NCBI GenBank assembly: GCA_009920225.1
Contig: RGAJ01000164.1
Location: 1-5,107 of the forward strand
From: Paracoccaceae bacterium
GTDB taxonomy: Bacteria; Pseudomonadota; Alphaproteobacteria; Rhodobacterales; Rhodobacteraceae
Length of the DNA stretch: 5,107 bases
Direction: 5' to 3'
The first letter of the stretch is position 1. Every line of letters starts with the position of its first letter. Position numbers and translations under genes: made by a program. Shown in pieces: positions 1-5,107 of this stretch. The notes beneath the pieces were generated by a model, which ran no database searches, was not told the origin of the DNA, and was given only the letters and a program-made list of their open reading frames with translations.

Positions 1-414
1 TTTCGCGCCCAACAATGCCAGCCTAAACCGCGTCGGATAAGGGATCACCTGCGCCAAAACCCAGCGCAGTGCGCGATCATGCCACGGACGTTTGTAATGG
101 TCGTTGATATAGGCACGCGCATGGTCAATCAGATGCATATAATGCACCCCTGACGGACAGGTGGTCATACAGGCCAAACATGAAAGACACCGATCAATGT
201 GTTTGACCGTTCGCGCATCGGGGATGCGGTTGTTTTCCAACATATCCTTGATCAAATAAATCCGACCGCGCGGGCTGTCCAGTTCATCCCCCAACACCTG
301 ATATGTTGGACAGGTCGCTGTGCAAAACCCACAATGCACACAGGCGCGCAGGATTTCATTGGATCTTTTGAAATCTGGGTCGATTAATTGGTCTGGTTTG
401 AAAAATGTTTGCAT
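1..414 (-). CDS. glcF: Glycolate oxidase iron-sulfur subunit GlcF (partial, N-terminal 138 residues)
   Basis: GlcF is the iron-sulfur subunit of membrane-bound glycolate oxidase. It takes electrons from the flavin subunits GlcD/GlcE and passes them to the respiratory quinone pool. Translating the minus strand from the ATG at 414-412 gives MQTFFKPDQLIDPDF and an open frame to the window edge. Two ferredoxin-type 4Fe-4S motifs are visible: C25-x2-C28-x2-C31-x3-C35-P and C77-x2-C80-x2-C83-x3-C87-P, which is the expected N-terminal 2x[4Fe-4S] module. From knowledge of the family, about 300 more residues with the cysteine-rich CCG domains should lie off the left edge. The start codon shares its A with the glcE stop (TAATG), so translation is probably coupled. 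GGG 3 nt upstream and AAGGG 11 nt upstream are possible ribosome binding sites. The gene is truncated only by the window, with no frameshift. GlpC or a lactate-utilisation Fe-S protein is less likely given glcD and glcE immediately upstream. Confidence 0.95.
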   Translation of the reverse strand, partial: MQTFFKPDQLIDPDFKRSNEILRACVHCGFCTATCPTYQVLGDELDSPRGRIYLIKDMLENNRIPDARTVKHIDRCLSCLACMTTCPSGVHYMHLIDHARAYINDHYKRPWHDRALRWVLAQVIPYPTRFRLALLGAK

Positions 415-1511
415 TATCCCATCAACCCTTGGTTCAACTTTGCGTGTGGATCAAATTTTGATCGGATCGCAGACATCAGCATTTCAACGCCCGCCGCATT
501 TGGGTGAAACTGTGGTGCCCTGCCAATGTGACAGGTGGCGTGTCCATCGATGCCCGTCAAAGCGGTGCGCACGTCCTGCCCTGCAGCGGTCCGCATCCAG
601 ATCAATCCGCCAGACCAATCCATGACATAGGCCGTGGGGCACACACGGGCGATCACCTCTGCCCCGTCTGTGGGTTTGACCGACACGCGCCAAAGGTCAC
701 CCGTGGTACCAACAAGCGCATCAAGATTTTGCAAACCTGTCCAAATTGGCGCAGATGCCGCATTGTCCAGAATTTCAACCGCACCAAACTGTGCCAAAAC
801 ATCACGCAGCGCAGCAGCGCGGTATGCCACAGATTTTTCAAACCCCTCAACCCGAACAACCGCACGACCCGACGCCGGATCATAAGCGGCGCCAGTCACG
901 TCAAAGGGCGTATTCAACGATGCCGTCATCGCAGCGGTCGCCGTTGCCGCATCGCTGACATGAACCGCAATCGTTGCCATGGTTTCCGCAAGAGGCAGCA
1001 CTTTGAACGACACTTCGCTCATGACACCCAAGGTGCCCCAACTGCCTGCCAAAAGTTTTACCAGATCATAGCCCGTCACGTTTTTCATAACGCGACCACC
1101 GTTTTTCACAACATTCCCTGCCCCATCGACAAAGCGGACACCCAACAAGAAATCGCGTGCAGCGCCCGCTTGGATCCGTCGTGATCCGCTGGCATTGGTG
1201 GCAAACACACCGCCGATCGTGCTTTGGCCGTCTTGTCCCAAAACAGACCCCATAAGGCTGGGTTCAAACGCAAGCTGTTGGTGCTCTGCAGCCAAGGCAG
1301 CTTGGATATCCGCCAAGGGCGTGCCGGCCTTGGCAACCATGGTCAAGGCACCTGGTTCATAGTCAACGATCCCCGACAGACGCGCCGTGGACAGATGTGC
1401 GCCGTCTGCGGTCCGCACGCGTCGGGTGCCCCCGCCTGAGATAACCAAAGGCGTGGTCGCGGATGTGATTGCTTCGGACAGCTCGGCCTCAGTCGTTGGG
1501 AAAATCGTCAT
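414..1511 (-). CDS. glcE: Glycolate oxidase FAD-binding subunit GlcE
   Basis: This is the second flavoprotein subunit of glycolate oxidase. It is homologous to the N-terminal FAD-binding (PCMH-type, FAD_binding_4) half of GlcD and is needed for the complex to oxidise glycolate to glyoxylate. The product is 365 residues, near the usual GlcE length of about 350-400. The FAD-binding fold covers roughly residues 1-175. It includes a glycine-rich loop (ISGGGTRR, 24-31), the GGVFATNASGSRR segment (100-112) and the GRVMKNVTGYDLVKLLAGSWGTLG region (139-162), all typical of GlcE. The rest is a short, less conserved C-terminal domain ending FDPHAKLNQGLMG. The ATG at 1511-1509 has AGGGGG (1518-1523) 6 nt upstream, which supports this start. 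It lies 1 nt after the glcD stop and its own TAA overlaps the glcF ATG, so it is the middle gene of the glcDEF operon. No oddities are visible. Confidence 0.95.
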   Translation of the reverse strand: MTIFPTTEAELSEAITSATTPLVISGGGTRRVRTADGAHLSTARLSGIVDYEPGALTMVAKAGTPLADIQAALAAEHQQLAFEPSLMGSVLGQDGQSTIGGVFATNASGSRRIQAGAARDFLLGVRFVDGAGNVVKNGGRVMKNVTGYDLVKLLAGSWGTLGVMSEVSFKVLPLAETMATIAVHVSDAATATAAMTASLNTPFDVTGAAYDPASGRAVVRVEGFEKSVAYRAAALRDVLAQFGAVEILDNAASAPIWTGLQNLDALVGTTGDLWRVSVKPTDGAEVIARVCPTAYVMDWSGGLIWMRTAAGQDVRTALTGIDGHATCHIGRAPQFHPNAAGVEMLMSAIRSKFDPHAKLNQGLMG

Positions 1512-1512
1512 A

Positions 1513-2952
1513 TCACACCCCCTGATCGCGGCGCGAGGCAGAGGCCGCCAAAGGAAACACCTTGGCGGGGTTCAACAACCAACGGTGATCAAAGACATCC
1601 TTGATCGCCATCTGCGCCTCAAGGTCCGCAGGGGCAAATTGGTGATCCATCAAATCACGTTTTTCGATGCCAACACCATGTTCGCCCGTCAAACAGCCCC
1701 CAACTTCAACGCAAAGCTTTAGGATTTCCGCCCCGAATTTTTCGCACAATTCAAGCTGTCCATCTTCGTTGGCATTGTACAAGATCAGCGGATGCATATT
1801 CCCGTCACCTGCATGAAACACGTTGCCAACGTCTAGGCCGAACTCACGGCTCATTTCCCCAATGCGGCGCAAAACATAGGGCAGTTGCGACACAGGGATC
1901 GTGCCATCCAAACACATGTAATCATTGATCTGCCCCATCGCCCCAAAGGCCGATTTGCGCCCCAACCAAATGCGGGCCGCTTCGGCCGTGTCTGTGGCGC
2001 GGCGAACTTCAACAGGTTTATGCGTCTTTGCAATCGCGATGATTTTTTCCAACTGTTCTTCGATTTCAAGCGGGCTGCCTTCGACTTCGATGATCAACAG
2101 CGCCTCGCAATCGGGGTATCCCGCTTTGGCGAAATCTTCGGTGGCGCGAATACAGGGGCGGTCCATAAATTCAATAGCCACAGGCAAAACGCCCGCGCGA
2201 ATGATATCCGACACACAGGTGCCTGCGACCTCGTTGCTGTCAAAACCGATCAAAACGGGCAAGGCGCCTTCGGGCTTGTGAATGATGCGCAAGGTGGCTT
2301 CGGTCACGATGCCAAGCTGCCCTTCGGACCCACAGATCACGCCCAGCAAGTCCAGGCCCGCCGCATCCAGATGCGCGCCGCCAATATCCAAAATGTCGCC
2401 TTGCATTGTCACCAATCGAACACCCATCAAATTGTTGGATGTCACGCCATATTTCAAACAATGCGCCCCGCCTGAATTCATTGCGATGTTGCCCGCAATC
2501 GCACAAGCAAGCTGGCTTGATGGATCGGGGGCGTAAAAGAACCCATCCGTTTCCACCGCACCCGTTACAGACAGGTTCGTGCGACCCGTCTGCACACGGA
2601 TGATGCGGTTGGCATAATCTGTGTCCAACACATCATTCATGCGTGCCACGCCCAAAATAATGCTATCGGCCGTCGGCAATGACCCACCCGCAAGCGATGT
2701 TCCCGCCCCGCGCGGAACAACAGGAATGTCCAGATCGTTGCAAATGCGCAATGCGGCGGCGACCTGTTCGGTGGTATAGGGCAACACTACACCCAACGGC
2801 GGACAGCGATAGGCCGACAGCGCATCACATTCATATGCACGCGTTTCCATTGGATCATCAATCACACATTCCGCTGGCAAAGCCGCGCGCAGACGGGACA
2901 TCAATTCGGATTTTCGTGCGATGCGATCATCGCTTGGAATCGGCATTTCCAT
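1513..2952 (-). CDS. glcD: Glycolate oxidase FAD-linked catalytic subunit GlcD
   Basis: GlcD is the main flavin subunit of glycolate oxidase. It oxidises glycolate (and often other short 2-hydroxyacids such as D-lactate) to the 2-oxoacid, and works with GlcE and GlcF at the cytoplasmic membrane. The product is 479 residues, close to the family length of about 480-500. An FAD_binding_4 domain covers roughly residues 50-225: VVPRGAGTSLAGGSLP (78-93) is the FAD pyrophosphate loop, followed by APDPSSQ (141-147), GNIAMNSGGAHCLKYG (154-169) and GSEGQLGIVTEATLRI (208-223). The FAD-oxidase_C domain follows (about 230-468), with NVFHAGDGNMHP (377-388) and GGCLTGEHGVGIEKR (418-432) holding the conserved active-site histidines. 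The ATG at 2952 was chosen because GAGGTG lies 4 nt upstream; a second ATG two codons later is poorly spaced. It is the first gene of the operon, expressed from the divergent region to its right. A D-lactate dehydrogenase is the main alternative, made unlikely by the adjacent glcE and glcF. Confidence 0.96.
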   Translation of the reverse strand: MEMPIPSDDRIARKSELMSRLRAALPAECVIDDPMETRAYECDALSAYRCPPLGVVLPYTTEQVAAALRICNDLDIPVVPRGAGTSLAGGSLPTADSIILGVARMNDVLDTDYANRIIRVQTGRTNLSVTGAVETDGFFYAPDPSSQLACAIAGNIAMNSGGAHCLKYGVTSNNLMGVRLVTMQGDILDIGGAHLDAAGLDLLGVICGSEGQLGIVTEATLRIIHKPEGALPVLIGFDSNEVAGTCVSDIIRAGVLPVAIEFMDRPCIRATEDFAKAGYPDCEALLIIEVEGSPLEIEEQLEKIIAIAKTHKPVEVRRATDTAEAARIWLGRKSAFGAMGQINDYMCLDGTIPVSQLPYVLRRIGEMSREFGLDVGNVFHAGDGNMHPLILYNANEDGQLELCEKFGAEILKLCVEVGGCLTGEHGVGIEKRDLMDHQFAPADLEAQMAIKDVFDHRWLLNPAKVFPLAASASRRDQGV

Positions 2953-2956
2953 GGGT

Positions 2957-2962
2957 CACCTC
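2957..2962 (-). promoter_or_regulatory. Ribosome binding site of glcD
   Basis: On the minus strand the sequence reads GAGGTG-ACCC-ATG, a near-consensus Shine-Dalgarno 4 nt before the ATG at 2952. It favours that start over the in-frame ATG at 2946, which would sit 10 nt away. Confidence 0.75.
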
Positions 2963-2963
2963 A

Positions 2964-2994
2964 TAATATTGGTAAATAAATATAACCAATTTTA
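2964..2994. promoter_or_regulatory. Imperfect palindrome in the glcD/DUF599 divergent region, candidate operator
   Basis: The core arms are ATTGGT (2968-2973) and ACCAAT (2985-2990), perfectly inverted and centred on base 2979. Extending outward and inward gives 12-base arms (2964-2975 and 2983-2994) with 10 of 12 positions paired. A third ATTGG copy follows at 2998-3002. The palindrome covers the proposed -10 of glcD, where a repressor would block transcription. TTGGT/ACCAA half-sites resemble those of GntR/FadR-type regulators, the family that includes GlcC, the glc regulator of E. coli. However, the half-sites here are 11 bases apart rather than the 3 usual in FadR or PdhR operators, so the regulator family is an inference. 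Some of the symmetry could reflect A+T richness. Confidence 0.45.
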
Positions 2995-3005
2995 GAGATT
3001 GGCAA
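2977..3005 (-). promoter_or_regulatory. Candidate sigma-70 promoter for glcDEF
   Basis: On the minus strand, TTGCCA (3005-3000) is followed after 17 nt by TATTTA (2982-2977). An alternative -10, TATATT (2984-2979), has 15-nt spacing. The expected transcription start is near 2970, giving a leader of about 18 nt that contains the GAGGTG ribosome binding site. The fit to consensus is moderate. The location in the only A+T-rich stretch upstream of glcD supports it. Confidence 0.4.
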
Positions 3006-3034
3006 GCACAATCCCACATATTACACCTGTGCCT

Positions 3035-3727
3035 ATGACTTGGTTCGATCGGATAAGCTTGTTCTCTACATTAGACTTCGCAACAGTTGGCGTTCTGTTT
3101 GCGGCATGGTTTTTCATTGGGTTTGCGATTGAAAATTCATCCCCTGCGCGGCCATCAACCAGCCAAGTGATGGCGCTGTATCGTCGGGAATGGATGGCGA
3201 ATATGGCCGAACGGGACAACCGCATCTTTGACGCGCAGATTATGAATGGATTGCGTCAAGGAACTGCGTTTTTCGCATCCACAACCATGATCACAATCGG
3301 CGGGATCTTTGCCATGATCGGTAATGCAGACCGATTTGTTGGGCTGGCCAATGATCTGACGCTGTCCACAGACCCGCAAGTGGTTTGGGAAATCAAACTG
3401 TTTGTTGTGCTCTTTTTCGTCACAAACGCCTTTTTGAAATTCGTCTGGTCACATCGGTTGTTTGGCTATTGCGCGATTGTGATGGCGGCTGTCCCGATTG
3501 ACCCGTCTGATCCGAACGCACATAAACGTGCATCCCAAGCTGGCGACATCAACATCACCGCGGCACGCAGTTACAACCGCGGTTTGCGGTCGGTATATTT
3601 CGCGATCTGTTCGCTGTCTTGGTTGGTTGGATCTTTGGCGCTGTTGGGGGCGACCGTCATCACGGTTGCGGTTTTGTGGCGACGGGAATTTTTGTCACAA
3701 TCCCGCGCAACGCTTTTGCAATCATAA
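3035..3727 (+). CDS. DUF599 family multi-pass inner-membrane protein, function unknown
   Basis: This 230-residue integral membrane protein has no assigned activity; I recognise it as DUF599 from its overall pattern. Hydrophobic segments lie at about 15-33, 77-96, 119-138 (with a shorter stretch at 143-154) and 187-215, suggesting four helices. A charged loop (about 34-74) contains the YRREWM...ERDNRIFDAQIMNGLRQGTAFFAST block, and another (about 155-186) contains DINITAARSYNRGLRSVYFA; both are typical of the family. I chose the ATG at 3035 because MTWFDRISLFSTLDFA starts like the homologues I know. A TTG at 2999 (12 codons longer) and a GTG at 3029 are in frame, but the extra residues look non-coding and would run into the promoter region. 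No clear Shine-Dalgarno precedes any of these starts. The gene is divergent from glcD and shares its control region, so a link to glycolate metabolism (for example transport) is possible but unproven. Confidence 0.85.
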   Translation: MTWFDRISLFSTLDFATVGVLFAAWFFIGFAIENSSPARPSTSQVMALYRREWMANMAERDNRIFDAQIMNGLRQGTAFFASTTMITIGGIFAMIGNADRFVGLANDLTLSTDPQVVWEIKLFVVLFFVTNAFLKFVWSHRLFGYCAIVMAAVPIDPSDPNAHKRASQAGDINITAARSYNRGLRSVYFAICSLSWLVGSLALLGATVITVAVLWRREFLSQSRATLLQS

Positions 3728-3728
3728 A

Positions 3729-5107
3729 TTAACGCCGCCCTTCGCGGATCCAAGCCCCCACAATAAAGAATAAGCTGAGCAACAACGCCGCCCAAATCGG
3801 AAGCGCGGGAACCATCGTGATATCAAGTGTTTGCGTTGCCCCCCGCCGCACCACACCCAACCATCCACGCCCAGCGCTCGTGCGGCCGATCTTTACCTCA
3901 CGCAGGGTTGGCACACCGTCCTCGGCCCAGACCTGACCCCCACCCGATGCCGTGACAATCGGGGCAAGCGTTTCGGTCGTCGCCATCGGGTTTCTGTATT
4001 CAATCGGGGACAAGGCCCCCTTGGCGACCAGAGCCCGCAAGCTGCCATCGGTCATTTCAAAAACGCCTTGTTCATCGGTTTCAACCGTGCCCACAAAAAC
4101 CCCATCCCCTGTACTTTGCAGCGTGGGGGACAGAACCTGACCCGATGGGGTGCGCAGGGTGACGGGGTCAATAGTATCGCGCAAACTGCGCCGCGTTATT
4201 TGAATGGCGGATCCTGTTTGGGTCGCGCTGAGGGTTTCTTCCTCTAAATCGGGTTCTTTCATCAACCAATGCGCGACACGACGCAACAGTTCCTGCTGCG
4301 GTCCACCACCTTGGTATTTGCGATACCACAACCAGACATGATCAGACGCCAACAAGGCAACGCGCCCCTCGCCCACGCGATCCAAAATCAAAAGCGGATG
4401 ATCCTCTTGCCCCTTCATCAATGTTTCACCGCGCAAAACGGTTAAATCTAATTGGCGCGACCAATCCCCCCAGTCATCTTGGCCGGATAAGCCCGATGTC
4501 ACAGGGTGCCTTTGCCCCGTCTCGGTCAAGGATGGGGTAAACGCGCCCTGCAAAATACGGGGTGCAGCGCGTGCGGGCAAAACACGGTCTAACGGTGCGT
4601 AGGCCAGCGATTGCGCCGAGGCGAAATCAGGCCCCGCCGCAAACAACACGGCACCCCCCTTTTCGACATAGCTGGCAATGTTATCAAGATAGGCGTTGGG
4701 CAAAATACCCCGACGCTTATACCGATCAAAAATTATCAGGTCAAAATCATCGATCTTGTCCATGAACAATTCGCGCGTCGGAAACGCAATCAGAGACAGC
4801 TCTGATACCGGAACCCCGTCTTGTTTTTCGGGCGGGCGCAAAATGGTGAAATGCACCAAATCGACCGAACTGTCGGATTTCAATAAATTGCGCCACACAC
4901 GCGCACCGGCATGGGGCAAACCAGACACCAACAACACGCGCAACCGGTCGCGCACCGCGTTGACCGAAAGGATGGCGGTGTTGTTGATGGTGGTCAACTC
5001 GCCATCAACAGGGTTCACGCGAAATTCGAAAAAGGTCTGTCCCGCATGCTGTAAAATCAAATCAATATTGGTATCAACACCGGTTGGTAACATCACTGTT
5101 TGAACCG
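3729..5107 (-). CDS. Membrane-anchored protein with degenerate glutamine-amidotransferase-like domain (partial, C-terminal part)
   Basis: The frame stays open to the right edge. The GTG/ATG pair at 5096/5091 is internal (upstream codons read V-Q-T), so the 5' end lies outside. Family members I recall are near 690 residues. Counting residue 1 at the GTG (5096), residues 1-48 look like the end of a beta-rich domain. Residues 52-175 form an alpha/beta class I amidotransferase-like fold: VLLVSGLPHAGARVWRNLL, a conserved VHFTILRPPEKQDG block (81-94), FDLIIFDRY (118-126) and GGAVLFAAGPDFAS (147-160). Then come VGEGRVALLASDHVWLW (241-257), a beta-rich segment (about 290-425) and one transmembrane helix (432-449) before the basic tail REGRR. 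The positive tail suggests a periplasmic main domain. The visible part contains no cysteine, so the usual amidotransferase nucleophile is absent. In Rhodobacteraceae such genes often follow moxR, DUF58 and DUF4159 genes, which I would expect to the right. The function is unknown. Confidence 0.8.
   Translation of the reverse strand, partial: VQTVMLPTGVDTNIDLILQHAGQTFFEFRVNPVDGELTTINNTAILSVNAVRDRLRVLLVSGLPHAGARVWRNLLKSDSSVDLVHFTILRPPEKQDGVPVSELSLIAFPTRELFMDKIDDFDLIIFDRYKRRGILPNAYLDNIASYVEKGGAVLFAAGPDFASAQSLAYAPLDRVLPARAAPRILQGAFTPSLTETGQRHPVTSGLSGQDDWGDWSRQLDLTVLRGETLMKGQEDHPLLILDRVGEGRVALLASDHVWLWYRKYQGGGPQQELLRRVAHWLMKEPDLEEETLSATQTGSAIQITRRSLRDTIDPVTLRTPSGQVLSPTLQSTGDGVFVGTVETDEQGVFEMTDGSLRALVAKGALSPIEYRNPMATTETLAPIVTASGGGQVWAEDGVPTLREVKIGRTSAGRGWLGVVRRGATQTLDITMVPALPIWAALLLSLFFIVGAWIREGRR

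Noticed and set aside
504..1184. Plus-strand open frame of 226 codons antisense to glcE
   Set aside because: It lies wholly inside the well-supported glcE gene, has low-complexity Arg/His/Cys-rich composition typical of an antisense shadow, no recognisable domain and no clear ribosome binding site.
1312..1334. Perfect 7-base inverted repeat (GCCAAGG / CCTTGGC, 9-base loop) inside glcE
   Set aside because: It lies in coding sequence, has no T-tract, and is explained by Ala/Gly/Leu codons. A repeat this short is expected by chance in several kilobases.
1885..2475. Plus-strand open frame of 196 codons antisense to glcD
   Set aside because: It overlaps conserved glcD coding sequence. Its Phe/Gln/Arg/Asn-rich translation mirrors glcD codons and shows no domain, so I treat it as a shadow.
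3732..3746. Short CCGC...GCGG hairpin near the convergent junction as a terminator
   Set aside because: The stem is only 4 bp, lies within the coding sequence of the minus-strand gene and has no following T-tract on either strand.
5091..5096. GTG-ATG pair as the true start of the rightmost minus-strand gene
   Set aside because: The frame continues upstream to the window edge without a stop, the visible protein begins inside a domain, and no Shine-Dalgarno can be judged in the 11 remaining bases. It is an internal Met, not a start.

Overview
The window looks like a chromosomal housekeeping segment from an alphaproteobacterium, most likely a Rhodobacteraceae (Roseobacter-type) genome of moderate G+C. 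This rests on the sequence of the glycolate oxidase subunits, the divergent DUF599 membrane protein, and the last gene, whose central block (from VLLVSGLPHAGARVWRN onward) I recognise as typical of an uncharacterised membrane protein of that family. No database search was possible, so the taxonomic call is an inference.

Layout. Positions 1-2952 (minus strand) hold a tight operon transcribed leftward: glcD (2952->1513), glcE (1511->414) and the first 138 codons of glcF (414->1, cut by the window edge). Together they encode the three-subunit membrane-associated glycolate oxidase: GlcD carries the FAD/flavin oxidase domain, GlcE is a second FAD-binding subunit, and GlcF is the iron-sulfur subunit that passes electrons towards the quinone pool. 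The genes are separated by +1 and -1 nt, so translation is probably coupled.

Positions 2953-3034 are an 82-base A+T-rich divergent control region. It contains a strong Shine-Dalgarno sequence for glcD, a plausible sigma-70 promoter for glcDEF, and an imperfect palindrome (ATTGGT...ACCAAT) centred at 2979 and covering the -10 region. Positions 3035-3727 (plus strand) encode a four-helix DUF599 membrane protein of unknown function. It ends one base before the stop codon of the convergent gene at 3729-5107 (minus strand). That gene is the C-terminal part of a large membrane-anchored protein with a degenerate class I glutamine-amidotransferase-like domain; its 5' end lies beyond the window.

There are no RNA genes, mobile elements, CRISPR arrays or other signs of recent transfer. 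I do not see a clearly new multi-gene system here. The points most worth a second look are the operator-like palindrome, the pairing of DUF599 with glcDEF, and the cysteine-free amidotransferase-like protein.
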